DNA of 64,000 nt. Origin: Plasmopara viticola (Eukaryota; Oomycota; Peronosporomycetes; Peronosporales; Peronosporaceae). Below, one piece after another: positions 1 through 13,155 of the stretch. A model generated the notes under the pieces. It was not told the DNA's origin and did not search any database. It saw only the letters and a program-made list of their open reading frames with translations. The number at the start of each line of letters is the position of its first letter. The stretch's first letter is position 1. The DNA lies in NCBI GenBank assembly GCA_001695595.3, contig MBPM02000039.1, positions 186,001 to 250,000 of the forward strand, read 5' to 3'. Position numbers and translations under genes: made by a program.

Positions 1-1677
1 CCGCCACGCTATTAGTGACCTTCAAAGAGACCTTGCGATGTGTGAAGCAGATGAATTAACTACTGGGCGCCATGACCTCAATTAGACGGGTAACTCTCGT
101 CCAAAATATTCTCTCTTTCTCGTCAGACCCGTTCTTCAAGAAATTAGTGGACCTATCACGGGACGGTGGTTTGCAACAGTATCTGACTTTAAGAAAACGC
201 AAAAGCTAAGTGCACTGCTAAGTTCAGTCTTTAGGCCCAGTCTGAAAATGCGATTGTTTTCTTTCTTTTCTGATTTCACCATTACGCCTTTATAATTGTC
301 AATAAGGATAGTTCATATCAAGTATTTGCCCCTTGAATTCGCCATAGACTTTCTTGTCTTGACGGGTGAGATTTTTACATATCCAATCAAACTGGAAACA
401 AGTAATATCTTCATGGCTTACCCTCGACCGATGCAGCCGTATCGACCATATTGTTTCGAAAATTTGGCGTCTTCGATATCAATTTGTCAAACTACTTATT
501 GCAAGACCGCTCCTCTTGCGAGAACTGGTCTGGCATCCTAAAGCTGCATTCTTGGTATAGAAGTTTCAGATGGTGGTCTGGTGCATCGACTGAAGCTTAA
601 CCCAATCAGTACAGTTGATCGGGGATAAATGACGGCCATGAACGTAATTTTGCCTGCTAGTTCTGCATATGCAACACCCCGTTATCGTCCGCCATATGTT
701 GTCCCTTCAACCTAATCATGGCAGGGGGGCGGCCGACCAGGAACAATTGTTATATAAAGGTCCTTGAAATTGTTTTCGAGGCACGTAATCAAAAGGATTC
801 AGTCATGTGGTGTCAGCCGATTCATAACTCTTTGTATAAACATGGGCGCAAAGCTCGACAATCTATACCTGCAAGCGCGTTGCTGGGTCGCGAAATGTTC
901 TTTTCATGCTGGTCACTAAACCGTGGACGCCGTAATATTTTAGCACTAGCACTGAAATTGATGCTATTGACGCAATCCAAATAGTGCGCATGTTCATCGA
1001 CTACTATCCTCTAAACCCTTGTAGCAAGGCTGTATGGCCTCATGTACTTTAAATTGTATTGTATATAGCGTAAGTGACACATGGCAAGCAGCAACTTGAA
1101 CGTACAGATAAATTGCATCCTTAGCCTTCTCGGTCGAGCCATATTTTGAGGTTTCCCGAGTCCTGCTTATTAGCTTAAATGTGCTGGTGAGTAAAGGTTA
1201 AACAAGCGCGAATTATCATAGACCTCCAATATTAAAGGCAAATGAAACATATTAACTTTATGCATCAACTAAAGCCTGCGTGCAACAAAAGCTTTTGCTC
1301 CTTCTCAAAGCAATCCATTCTAGTCGAAATGTAATTTTTATAAAGCCGTATGGCCGAGGGTAGGAGAAACGCCTTCATTTAGCATTTTCACAAACTAAAA
1401 TATACTGACGCATTGGTACAGTCTGGGTTTAATACGATAAATAATCACTTCTTCAATGATTTTATCGAAAGTTGATCACTTCATTGATGGTCGGTTCCTT
1501 GGTGTTTTTTTCTTTCAATACCATGCTCATCTTTGAGGGCTTTTTGACTTCACCCTCTGAAGATTGGACATTAGATTGAAACCAGAGAAAAAAGTACCCA
1601 CCATTAGCAAATCGTCGACGTGACAATCCAATATGAGAAGCTAAACCAAAACACAAGGCGATTTATCTTGCGAGTTC
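1..1677. other. AT-rich gene-poor stretch
   Basis: Only short open frames of fewer than 90 codons are present on either strand. Most lack an ATG or recognisable motifs, and I could not tie any of them to a family. The stretch ends at the effector-like relic that begins at 1678. Confidence 0.5.
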
Positions 1678-3331
1678 TCACTTGTTGACGAGATCGGAAG
1701 CTAAAGCATAATAAAATTTTTGATCTCCTCCCATCGCTTCCTCAATTAATGCCACGAGCTCATTGTCAGTCAATTGTGCGTTTAAATAGTTGAACACAGT
1801 TCTACAATCCTGCCAAACGAGAACTTCGATGCGCACTATCTCCGGGTCGGTGCCTTCGAAGTTTATTATATCTCTGTGCCTACCAACCACGAACTACATC
1901 CACGTCTATAAATTAAATTTCTCCACATGGTTCAAGTTTATAAGCTTTCTGATCTCAAGGAAGTTGAGCACTTTGTCCGCCGTCATGCTATTGCGATCCG
2001 TGTCCCTAAACTCTTTCTGAAAAAAGAGCTTGAAACTGTATGTCAAATCCTCTCCAACTATAGTAGGAATTCGTGGTTGTGTTACAGATGTCGTGTTATC
2101 TTAACAAGTCGTTTCTCTATTGTTAGCTGACCCACATTTCCATTGCAGTCATTCACCGCGGTAATGCTTTTTGGCCGTTTTAAAATCGTGTGTAAAAGCG
2201 TTTTGTACCTCGCTTGATATTCGGTACCGCTGAGATATGCAATCCATTTTTATATCGGTCCTTGCAAAAGGCTTTCTTACTCGAAAGTGAAGGATGGTAG
2301 TAATTCAAGAAACAGTTGATCATATGTCTTTTCTCGTTTCTTCCAGCGGCAAATTAATGCACGCATTGCGTGTGTAGTAACGACGCTCGCTTTGTTTGGC
2401 GAGCCATCAACAATCTGCTGAGCTATGACAAAATCAGAACTGGTTTACAACGAACTATTCGGCAACATGAACGTCGCATATCCTTTAGTATTCAATTAGT
2501 TTGTCGAGTTCAAGAGGATCAATATTGTAGATGTACATACGAAAGAAATTTAGGTTCCAGATTATATTACTTTTACGAACGTCAAACTTCAAGCCCTTCC
2601 AGACAGTTTCCGGTATGACTTTAAATTCGGCCCACAAAAATAGATTAAAATGGTGAGCTCTAATCTCGATAACAGAACGCGTTTGTTCTTTAGCCTAATT
2701 ATATTTGACATATCGCTCAAAACTTTGAGCTTTATGGATCATTGGCCTTGACGCAGTCGAAGCGGTGTCGACGGTCGTGTACGACCCGATAGTTCGGCCT
2801 AGCTAAAAACCCTGCTTGCTCGATCCTCAACACGAGTTGCACGTTGAAGCTCTTATATTATAGCCTCTTGCGCAAATATGGGTTTTTCGGAGGGTTTGGC
2901 AGGAATCTTCTTCATAGCTTGCTAAGACTCAATGCTAAAAAACATCGGTCACCAGAGATTTAAGATCGGTCTTTGCCAAATATTTTTCGACGAGTATAGC
3001 TTTGCTAGAATCAAAGCGCAGCATAAGGCTGTCGACGAGCTCATTGGACTATGATGTCGGTAACCTGTTCTCGTTGCGGTTAGAAGCATTTGGTGGAACT
3101 AACTTCTTAAAGTGTCCTCAGGATTTTTCGCCCACGGTGCTCGATGTCGCGGTCACTACCAGAGAGACCTTCAGATATACTAGTAGTAATACAGCCTACA
3201 GAAGGAGGAAGTTGTGCAGAGAGGGTAATAGCCGGCGACTGGCCGAAATTGCGTATGCCAAACAAAGTGATAAAATGAAGGAAAATGAAATGTATTATTG
3301 CCTTGCTTAAAAAGGCAAGCTCTAACATCAT
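1678..3331 (-). pseudogene. Decayed RXLR/WY-LWY-type effector gene relic
   Basis: Read on the minus strand, successive frames give helical segments that resemble WY/LWY modules of oomycete RXLR effectors, in the expected order. Near 2590 a segment reads VWKGLKFDVRKSNIIWN, followed by FFRMYIYN. Near 1960-2020 a second reads TADKVLNFLEIRKLINLN. Near 1700-1810 an L-type segment reads VFNYLNAQLTDNELVALIEE, followed by YALASDLVNK and a stop. The coding frame is broken by in-frame stops (for example near 1905 and 1895, around 2470, and further upstream) and by frameshifts, so no intact protein is possible. At the 5' end, near 3110-3170, a stretch reads DRDIEHRGRKILRTL, which could be a worn EER-like region. 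A convincing RXLR motif or signal peptide is not visible. Known: WY modules are typical of Peronosporales cytoplasmic effectors. Inferred: this is a dead multi-module effector. The 5' limit is uncertain. Confidence 0.5.
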
Positions 3332-6300
3332 TCACTACTTGATATGCTAATTCAGTACAGTTTACCAATTTGTCCAGCCATAAAACGACTAGATCGATCG
3401 GGACTGACTCTGTGTGAATTGTTACTACTCACTCAGCTGCCTGATAAAAAGAGTTCAAGTCCGATCCTATAATTTTGCCTACTCTTCGTATACTGACCGC
3501 AAAGAGGTGCAGATCTTTTTATAAGCGACAAGGATAGTGTTCGGGACCGGCTTTGCAGTCAGCAATGTTTTTGTCCGAAATTTGGTGGAATTGTGCAGCT
3601 TAACGGAAATCAGCTTATATCGGCACTCTCGCATAGACTACAACTCACCTCTGGCATGCTCACGACGCTGACACTCACATTTACTCCCCACGACTGGACT
3701 ACTAAACGTTGTTTGTTGACCCTAACATGCTTTCGTTAGCGCCGCCTGAATACGGTAGGTACCCAACACATCCTGATTTTCTGTGTGATCTGAGCCCTGA
3801 AAGCTAAACAACAGCTCAACTAATTCGCTCAGTACTTGAAACACGACATCCGTCTACAATTGCAAAGCAAGCAAACATGATGCATAAGCACACCGATGGT
3901 AAGTAAATTAGCTATCCGCTAATTTTCTTTCCATCCCAGTCAATCTTTGCAATCGCTCGACGAGTAATGTACTCATCGATATTATTGGAGCGTAGCATCG
4001 AATTATTTTCATATTCACACATCCCCTATACAGCTGCACGTACACTTCAAAGTTGCCGAGAGACAAGACCAGTATGCATGAAGTAGCATTATTTGTTACT
4101 GATAGCTCCTCGTTTGCTGCAAGACTCTGACATTCGGGTATGTGCGGCAGTATATAACAATATATACACAACAATCTAAATAAATACGAATCCTGCTCTT
4201 TTATCATTTCGACAAGATGGTAGGGAAAAATCACACGACAGCAGTACGAGCGCTTCCGCGATCAGATTAGATACTGTTGTGCACTAAAAGACGTTCTGTG
4301 ATGAATATGAACGCGTCCGCAATTTTGGTAAACATGGCGAGTATGCTACAATTATTGGCTTGAAAACAGATCATATCCTAGTGTCACTTTTTTTTTTTAG
4401 CAAACACGCTTGTTTGTGTCGCTGCATTTCTTCTAATCGAGGTTTGATTTTAGTTGCGCTGGACTTGGTTGTTAAGTCACAAGTTTTAAGTCGAGTAAGA
4501 AGACATTGTATTATATCGAATGTAGCACATAATTCTCAATGATTAATCTGACAGCCAAATTTAAGCAGGTATCCGGCGCAGCCACAGATTTAGATTTGCA
4601 TTTCATGATCTAAGCTTCGAACCAAAATTTTAAGATACCCCGTTTCATATGTAACATGTATATCTCTAGTTGCAGGAAGGCTTTGAAGACGAAGGCTTTT
4701 CTTCAGCGGCAGAATCGTTTGAGGCGCGAGTGCTTCGACCCCTTCTACTCTAGCCTCTTTACTGCAAGCTCAGAGTCCACTGTGGTAATGAATAATTCTC
4801 CTGTACAAATTCAAGCTACATCGGTGTAGAAAGTGCCATATCGCGGCATTCGATGTTTTGCTCCTAAACTACTTTGCATCTGTTGGCAATTGCTTAAGCA
4901 ACATGAAGCAACAGCAGCAAAAACATCAATAGCCTCACCGTTACCAAAAATTTTGTCGTCAATCAAAAGCAGAAACACAGTTTAAGCTCATCCAATTGAA
5001 TTTTACAATATTTTGCGTGATGTTTACTCTATGTCATGTAGCATAACCTTTTTCTATAAATTTAGGGCATCTTTGGTGAAAGGTCTTCACGCCAAAGTCT
5101 AAGTTTGTCGCGGAGTTTTTCGCTTGTCAATTTTAGCGAATGAGAGATTTTTTGCTCGAGTTTATTTGTGTATAAATACCTTCTGACTTCATCACTACAT
5201 ACACGCTCTCATTCTTTATTGCAGGTAAACTTGCTAGCGAATTTAGGTAGGATAAAAATTCATAAATTTTGTACTGAATTTTAACACAATTTTGTAGACT
5301 ACACACATTGTTTTGGTACTATAAAGATTTAGTGAATTGTCGTTCACCGGAGGACCATTGATTTTCTGTACGCCCTCTATGCACAAGAGCTTTCCACCAC
5401 CGATCGACCCGAGTCTCGTATATTTTTATTCACGGGGTTTTATATATCAAGTCATACTAGTCCGTGTCAAGGACCACGTGCTTTCAAAGCTCATTGATTC
5501 CGAAGCCAGTTTTTTTGTTCCTAAAGAATGGGCCAGGTAAAGACAATTGTGATAGCGATCGTAATTGCTCGTCAACGCGCCAAGATTCTCGACAGGCTGA
5601 GGTCTATCACGACATATTTTTTTTACAACCCATACAATTGTGTGTACAGTTAGCAGCTCACCGCTGCTTGATAACCTTTCATGATCTTTCAGTCTCTCAA
5701 AAGCTAAGCTTTACGCTCCGTACCCATCGTGGGACCCTTACTAGTTCCGGGAAAGAGCGTCCCGTCCCTGTATTTCTACGATTCTGTGAGCGTGGCAGCG
5801 ACACTTTAACATATCTTCAGAGCCCTCAGGCGTGACGGAGATCAATTTTCTCAACTTTCTTTAGGAGTTGGATCGAATCATATGCTCAGTTTTGACTTGA
5901 ATAGTGGAACATTCTTTGTTTGGCAACGCTCAAGTACATTGGGGTCGATTTTTTTTAGTAGCCACTCTGACACCAATCCTTGGCGGCCTGTAGACCACCT
6001 AGAAGTTGACCATTCACGGCATATTGATGAAGCAAGTATGCCCGTAGCTCAACATCTGTTCAAAAGCAAATACAGTGACTCCATCGACCCCGCACGAAAG
6101 AGTTTAGTCCATAGCGGCCAACTCGAGGCCATCTACAACACAATCACCTTAATTAATCTTAAAAGCAGAATTCCAGAAGTAGCGGCCTTCCCTTGCAAGT
6201 AAGGAAGCGCGATTGCAGAAGAAGCTCAAATCTTGTCAGAATGAAAATTCTCTTGATTGTTTTTCCAAGCGCACCGAGGGATCAAAGCACTTAAATGAGT

Positions 6301-7519
6301 GACTCCAGAAGAAAGTCCCAGGATCCCTTTTAACGTTTTTGAAAAAAAATTGTAGTAACACCACGCGCACCGTATCATTTCTGGTTATGTCCGCTTCTGA
6401 GGCCATTCTTTCCATTATATTGAAAATTCCTTTGTTCGTTTTTCCCAAAAATGAAGCCAAACGATTTTCTGGCTGAAATTCGCTCTAGCCATAAGCTTCG
6501 ACCCTAGCGTACACACTTCGCAAGAAAGGCTTGAGCACCGTGACGCAATTAATGCTTTGCAGCAGAACTTGATGCATCTACCTCGTCAAGAGCATAGTCA
6601 ACGGTTGTAAAAATAGGTCATTTATCTTCCAGATTCTTCGATAAAGAAAGACATATCTCCCGCGCAGACGTGGAATTGTTTAGAAGTGATACTAGGTGTG
6701 ATATGGCCAAAAACGCATTTTGCACAGAGGAGGCGTGCAGAAAGTTGAAGGTCCTTCAGTGAGCGTTTATTGACCAATCTTGGTTGTAATGAAACAAAGT
6801 GTGCACTTCACAGACTGCTTTTTCAATTCAGTACGACATTTATGAATTTTTATATCAACTTTTACTAATGATTCGCCAACGCAAATTAGGAAGGGAATTT
6901 AATAAAACCGTCGGGATGCGTATCATTGTGCTCTCAAAAATTACTTTTAAATACATTTTGTCCAATTTTTGGATTGAAACTTTGACTTAGCTTAAGCCCA
7001 AAAATTAGACGAAATGTATTCAAAAGCACGACGACGTGAGCCGAACGAGCAGGTGGAGGCGCAAATTGTTCTCCCACAAGAATCATGCTGAAGCGCAAAC
7101 TGCAATAAAATGAAAGGGGTGACTGAACTAAGAAAAGCGGGAAGGCGCAAGTGTAAAACGGGGAAGACTGAATTTGTGAGAAACGGAAGATCTTTGTCAA
7201 AAAGTGCATGCGGATCTCGGCCAAAGTTTTGACATCATCTATCACATGATGCAATAAGTTGTAATCGAGTATGGCCACTTGTAAGTGGGTTGGTGAACGC
7301 TTGATTTATCCGTTACAGTGAAGACGAGACGTCATCAAATATTGTGACATTTCCTCTCGGCGTGAACAGAGAAATTGTCAAATCTTGCGTTGTGGCGATT
7401 ACTCATCGTGTGTGCAAAATAACGCGGTGATGAATCTTAAGAAGACAAATCGGTGCAAGTGTACCGAAAGTTGACTAGTATTTAACAATTTCACCAACTT
7501 ATGGCAATGTGAATGTGTT
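3332..7519. other. AT-rich gene-poor stretch
   Basis: No gene could be supported here. Open frames of 100-125 codons occur (for example 3908-4234 minus and 5464-5835 plus), but they begin at non-ATG codons, have no domain I recognise and lie in AT-rich sequence. A minus-strand frame near 6236-6480 gives about 80 residues without a stop (beginning ENRLASFLGKTNKGIF). It may be a worn gene fragment, but I do not recognise it. Confidence 0.4.
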
Positions 7520-7680
7520 ACCATTCGATTGTAAGGCTTACAATCGGTAAATTGGGGGAGAAAGAACCGCCATAGATGTTAGGCCATGCGGCAGTCCCAT
7601 AGAAGATGCAGATGAGTTTGAGCTATAATGCACCCATGAATGCAACGTACAACATCGGTTTGCCAGCGATACTTGTACCG
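7520..7680 (-). mobile_element. Non-LTR retrotransposon remnant (C-terminal zinc-knuckle region)
   Basis: The minus-strand translation contains RWQTDVVRCIHGC, then AQTHLHLLWDCRMA, an in-frame stop, and HLWRFFLPQF. This fits the C-x2-C ... H-x-L-x-x-x-C ... W pattern of the zinc-binding domain that follows reverse transcriptase in many LINE-like elements (zf-RVT type). The preceding residues (WFRYKYRWQ) suit the basic lead-in of that domain. An internal stop and the lack of a clean reverse transcriptase frame upstream (higher coordinates) show that it is a fossil. A 21-nt near-perfect palindrome (7526-7546) lies at its 3' side. Confidence 0.5.
7526..7546. repeat. 21-nt inverted repeat (10-bp arms)
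   Basis: CGATTGTAAG at 7526-7535 and its exact reverse complement CTTACAATCG at 7537-7546 flank a single G. It sits just downstream of the LINE-like fragment on the minus strand. Its function is unknown. Confidence 0.6.
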
Positions 7681-10600
7681 AAAACCAAGTCCATTAACTG
7701 AAGCCAAAAAAGGAAGTCGTCATCATTTGAAAATAGATCGCACTGAAGGCGACGCTCAAGACACCTGTGCTTTGGTCAGAAGCAAAAAGTTGATATAGTG
7801 GAAATGGCGGAGGGTTTTGAGCAAAAGGAGGTCTATTGATCAAAGTTTGGAGGTGTAGCTGATATCTTGACCATCAAAAGCTCATGTGTGGCGCGCGCTG
7901 GCCATGCCCTCAGGTGGCAGAGAATCGGTTGAGAACTTTTGGTGGTGCTAGGTGAAGGCAATAGTCGAGGCAAGATCGAGACTACGGCTGTAAGAGAACA
8001 TTATCTCAATTTGGCCGTGTGATTTATGTTAAAAGGGATTTGCTTTTGAATCTGACCATGATCTTAGTACTCCAAACCGCGATTGCATTTCGCCAATTAT
8101 AAGGAGTGGTGTGCCAGTGCCGAATAAAATGAGTGATATAAGCGTTGGGTTAAGGAGAGACCCGTGTGTACTGCAAATGTCAATAGTTTCAATTGTCTTG
8201 GGGACCGAAAAAGCAAGAAGTTTATCGATAAAGCATTGCCCGAGGGTGATTTGACTGTGTTAAACGAAAACGAAGGTACTTTAAGCGGTTCAAATTAATC
8301 TTTTCACGAAAAAGGTAAATCTTGACCGCTTAAAGTAGCATTGTCAGCTTTTTAAATGCCAATATATTCACGTACAAGATAGATTAAAACTGCAAATTTC
8401 TGGTCGTAAGCGGGGATACATTATTTTGATGTAGATGGTATGTTGCGACGGCAGTAAAGGAAAAGCTGACAATTGTATTAGTATGAAATCTAATAGACAA
8501 CGCAACGAAGGTAAGTTAAGCCCTCATGAGCAATACTTCACAGACAACCAATTGCTAAATAGCTGCTCACGAGTAGCAAGTTTACCAGTTGCTGTCGAGC
8601 AAGCGATGTCGACCAAGTTGCGCATAAACAAAGTATACTGCAGCAGATCTAAATTCAAAGCTGAGATTGTACTTAGAAAAAGCTTAAGGGCTGACAAAAT
8701 CATGGTGTTTCAAATAAGTACTCGTCCGCAAAGAGTGCATGCTTGCCATCGCCAAAAAACATACAGTTTGAAACTGAACGAGCAGAAAGTTGAGTTGAAG
8801 ACTGGGTGTGACGAGAGGTCCAACTGTGATGCCCAAAAGAAGAGCGTGCTGGTAATTTTGATTAGCGATCTCCCAATTTTGTAGTCAATGTAAAGTTTCA
8901 CAATCATCGATGGCTCAGGAACTTGGAAACACGATGACCATTTTATTTATGCTTAATTGCGTATCAGCGGCGGCACAAACGATATTGTACTCGAGTCAAA
9001 ACTGCTGCGCGCATGAAAGGATATTGATAAATTCTGTAGTAACACCGGCAAAATACAGAAGTTGACATATTGAACTACAGATTATTGTGGCGTTACAATC
9101 ATTGGCATCAAAGCATAGGCATTCGATCGTTTTGAATCTGAGTCGCATGAATAATTTGAGCTCATTACGCCTGAAAAAGCTTACAATACTCCGAGACTAT
9201 TCAATCTGGGCCGCGATATTACCCATGGGTAATGTGCTTAATGACATAAAAAATAATGCCGTAAGCGGCTCATCAAGCATAGCGGGGTGGCTTGACGTAA
9301 TGCTATGTTGCATACTGTCTTGGGGTTATTGAGGGTAAAAGTGGTGACGTCAGACTATGATATCGTAAAAATTGGAAGGAAAAATGGACCTCAAAACCGA
9401 CGATGAGTGAATAGTATTGTGTTGGGATCTCCAGACAATTTTCAAGACGCGTCATTTGCCGAATTTGAAAGCTTCAATCGTGAATCAAAAACGTGTACCG
9501 AAGAATGCTCACCGTTTGATTTTCATATTCCAACATAGAAACGCTAAGATCACGAATTGCTATCAAAAAAATTTAATTGGGCTTGGCGGGACATGTCACG
9601 CTGATGCTGATTCTAGTCACTGGAGTCTAATAAAGTATTTTTTACAATCACGAGAAGCATAATTGATCTTCCGTAGCTGAGCGGCAGTCGCTCCTTGAGG
9701 CCGCATATATTACCATCAACGACAATCACTGTCGTTTTATTTGTGCTCGTCGCGAAAGCACATTAACTCTGATTTGGGTCGAAAGACGCTGCAAGACGCT
9801 CAAATTGCGTGATAGTTGCTTTGGAATAGAATTACACTGAAGCAGCCAGACTTGACGCTTAAAGTTAAGCGATTCAAAAGAATTTAATTCAGCGGAAGGT
9901 GCTAAGTCGATAGGGACATGATCGCGTATTCCATGCTTGTGTCTCATTAATTATTCAGTCAATCGAATGAGCTTTTTCTGAAAGTCAAGACTAACGAAGC
10001 AATAAGCAACAATACATTTGGCCCATTAATCCGAGCGCTTAAGGCGCCAAGATCAATCAAGACGAGGCTAATCATCCAATAAAAATATCAGCGCGGCCGC
10101 AGCTAGAAAAGAAGGCACCAGGTGGAGCTTAGTCCAAACTGGGATCAATAGTCATATTAAATCACCTAAGACCAAGTGTACAGCAGACCGTGAGAATAGC
10201 AAGGCAGACCCGAGAGGCAAAAGAGTCGGTCTTCTGGGCAAACTGGGCCGTAAATCGCTAGAAAATAAATATGCTTTTCGCCAAAGTCGCGACTGTATAT
10301 GTTTTATTGAGGCAAGTCTGTGATAGGGGTCTTTCGTCGCGGATGTTTTGAAAGAGGTGTTCTTTAGTAACAATAAAGCTCCATCATTACGGGCACAATA
10401 CTCAGAAGAAGGTGATTAATAACAAGAACAACAGACATGTGCATCTGCAGCATGAAGGAAGTAGTCGTTGATTTTAATAAATTGCTGACTTTAGAGCTTG
10501 ATTTTTTCTGGAGCATTGAGTTGGTAAGTTAAAAAATACTTATTTTAACCGAAGACGTGGTTTATTTATCTCGTTTGAATTTAGTAAAATCGCCTGAAGG

Positions 10601-11948
10601 ACCCACGCCTCCTGTCCAGAACTGAAGGCGAGGAAGAACAAATGCACCTGAATCTGGTAGGCTTAGACGGCTTTATCAAAGTCTTTAGAAGTCGGGCAAT
10701 ATTCCATACTACAAAACGCCTTTCTTAAAATAGTTAGAACCAACATCCAAAGCGTAGTATCCGAAAAAATTTGTTTCGCCTTAATGACAAATGAAACGGC
10801 GGTTCTATTTAGTAAGACAAAAAATGTTGAGCGGGGAATGATATAGCGTATGTGAAAAATAGAAAGGGCTAGAGAGCACAAACTAGACCTTCTTCCTTTC
10901 CTTTAATTTTAAAGGCGCATGGCTAAAAGATACTTTAAAATCTCCTTGCTTCGACCGTAGACAGAAATTCCGTGATGCACTGCAATAATTTGTCCCAGTA
11001 GCAAAAAGCTAAGGATATGCCGTGGCCGTTAGCGTTAGACACATGGAAGCATTGACTGTAGCCGATTGCTCGAGCGTAAAGCGGTCTGCTAAGCCAGGAC
11101 AAAATAGTGGATGTTCCCATGATTTTCGCGACAAGTCCGTTTTTCCACATCGTAAATTCAAGTAGCTGGAGTTACTTTGGCGGTTAGGCTGGAGTGGCAG
11201 CAAAGACGAGAGTACCTTAAAGGCAAGCTCTGGCGGCTTTCTCACAAGTAAGTTTGGGATCAAACTACCAAATCTTTATGCCACAGTAAAATCACTTGAA
11301 AGGTCGCTAGCACTTGCTGAGCCTTTTAGTACATCATCACCATGCTGAAGCGCTGTAGTATCAACCAGTTCAGCACTCGAATATCCGTCTAAAGCTATTT
11401 AATTATAAGGTGCTTTTGCACATTAAAGAGCGCCCGGATATGCTACATTTAAAGACATTTCTGCAGCCATAACTTCGATAGCACCAACACCCGACAGGGC
11501 GAATTTAACGTCGCGTGCATCATTATCCAAACATGATGTTAGGTTTTCACACGTCATCATGACGTTAGGTGCTAATGAAAGTGAGCGAAAATCTAAAGAG
11601 TTCGATGACGCTAGAAAAGCCACATAAGAGACAGTTAAGTTTTTTCTGGGAAATTATTACGGATGCTTTTCCGTAGGCGCGAAATGAACCTAGGCGAGAC
11701 GACTGGGATATCAGCTTTAAATTTGGAAGATTTGCCGGACTCCTACTTGGTAGCTGATGTAGCCATCTTTTGCACAATCGATGTATAAAGACGGTTGTGT
11801 GACTAACTTAAAACGTCCAGCTTGATGGTTGTCAAAACAAGCTTGGAATATTATTATGCCGTCACCGGGCGACAAAGGTGTAATTTCTTAAAGAGATATA
11901 CCCAAAGATGAGATTCAAAAGCTGGCCCTTGACCTTGTCCAAAATATA
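7681..11948. other. AT-rich gene-poor stretch
   Basis: No supported gene. The longest frame (8435-8884 plus, 149 codons, not starting at ATG) has no recognisable motif or compositional sign of coding. The frames at 10935-11263 and 11423-11623 (minus) overlap open frames on the other strand. Part of this stretch may be decayed retrotransposon sequence continuous with the fragment at 7520-7680. Confidence 0.4.
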
Positions 11949-12227
11949 ATGTACTATACCGCGAGGGAAGACCGCAACGCACGATTGTGGGATGGACGCA
12001 CGAAGGTGGTGCACAATGATATTTTAACCAATAAAGATGGCAATTGCTACTTAGTCAGGAAGGTGGACCAGATCAACGAAGTGTGCACTAAAACAATGGT
12101 ATCCGTTTTTTTTACCAGGAAGGCGAACCGGATCAACGAAGTAGCGAGGGCCGTATTTTCTTTAGAAATGAGCGGTATTGATTTGGATATCAAACGTGTT
12201 CAGCTAAGCTTAGATGCAGTGTCATAA
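11949..12227 (+). CDS. Hypothetical ORF with a 20-residue internal repeat; possible gene fragment
   Basis: The ORF has 92 codons from an ATG, and the same frame stays open upstream of that ATG (reading DEIQKLALDLVQN). Two copies of a unit lie exactly 60 nt apart (12056-12082 and 12116-12142), differing at three of 27 bases. They encode RKVDQINEV and RKANRINEV, so the duplication is in frame. I do not recognise the protein. The charge pattern looks protein-like, but there is no start context, intron or domain to confirm it. It is probably a remnant of a larger gene or element in the desert. Nothing nearby suggests a function. Confidence 0.25.
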   Translation: MYYTAREDRNARLWDGRTKVVHNDILTNKDGNCYLVRKVDQINEVCTKTMVSVFFTRKANRINEVARAVFSLEMSGIDLDIKRVQLSLDAVS

Positions 12228-13155
12228 GCAGGGCACGTAAATCGTATCCTGCATTCGGATGAGCTCAAAGTCAAGAGCCTCACCGAGACGCTAATGCTTA
12301 ATAGCATGTAGAAAGAAATCTACAGTCGATACAGCTCTGCTACACGAGTCAGTTTTGAAGCCAGCTTTAACGCTTAAGCCGCGATATGTTGAAATTTCGA
12401 AGTGCGAGCTCACAATCGCTAGTTAGTCTTTAGCAATGAAATTTCTGGTAGCTGACGAGGGCAGACGTAGGGTGTGACGTCACCATAACCACAAACAGCA
12501 GGCACCTAAGGAGGTCCTACGCGAGTAATTGTCTGTAGTGAGAGATCCAAGCTTAGCTCTAGGGAATTTGTATCCGCGCAAACCAAAGTGAGCCTTTACT
12601 GTGCAATGTACGGGCTCGCGAGCGTGTGGATCGCTAGGACCACATTACGCAGTCGGGGGGTTGAGTACCCTTGTCAGCCCAAACGTTGCCACAATTGCGA
12701 TAATGCATCAAGTCAACCACTAGCAGGATATAAACGCATGGACTGGAATGCATTGAAACGTTATTTTAGAACGACATGGAGCGTTTTTTTATCTTTTACG
12801 GCCCAATAATTGTGTGTGGCTTTCAATTGATAGATACATTTATATAGAAATCATCCTACAAAGGAACGGCTACTACGCTCATAAGTAAAATCTAGCAATA
12901 TGACAAGGAGAGCAGCACTACAACAACAAAACTTGTTCATCCGTCGGGCCTGTCATTATAATGCACAAACGGGCACTGGTTGTTCTACAATATAATTGTT
13001 TTATGCACTGTAATTTTGGTACTTTAATTGCATAGAGTCAGTTATTAGTGCAAACCTTACTCAAGCAGGCAGTAATTGCAAAAATAGAGAAGCCAAGACT
13101 GATACATTGCTTGTGTCGTAAGGAAAGATAATGATTCGCCAAGTTTGCTGCTAAT
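12228..13155. other. Intergenic stretch, no gene seen
   Basis: Only a 73-codon frame (12588-12809 plus, non-ATG start) is open, with no motif. The segment 13040-13155 lies just downstream of the minus-strand hydrolase and should hold its 3' UTR. Confidence 0.4.

Noticed and set aside
3908..4234. 108-codon minus-strand ORF
   Set aside because: Starts at GTG, is AT-driven in composition and matches no family I know.
8435..8884. 149-codon plus-strand ORF
   Set aside because: No ATG start, no motif, no coding-like composition and no neighbouring gene structure. Length alone is not enough in this region.
9665..9710. GC-rich fold that might be a tRNA
   Set aside because: The stem pattern does not give an acceptor stem, T loop and anticodon arm in the right places.
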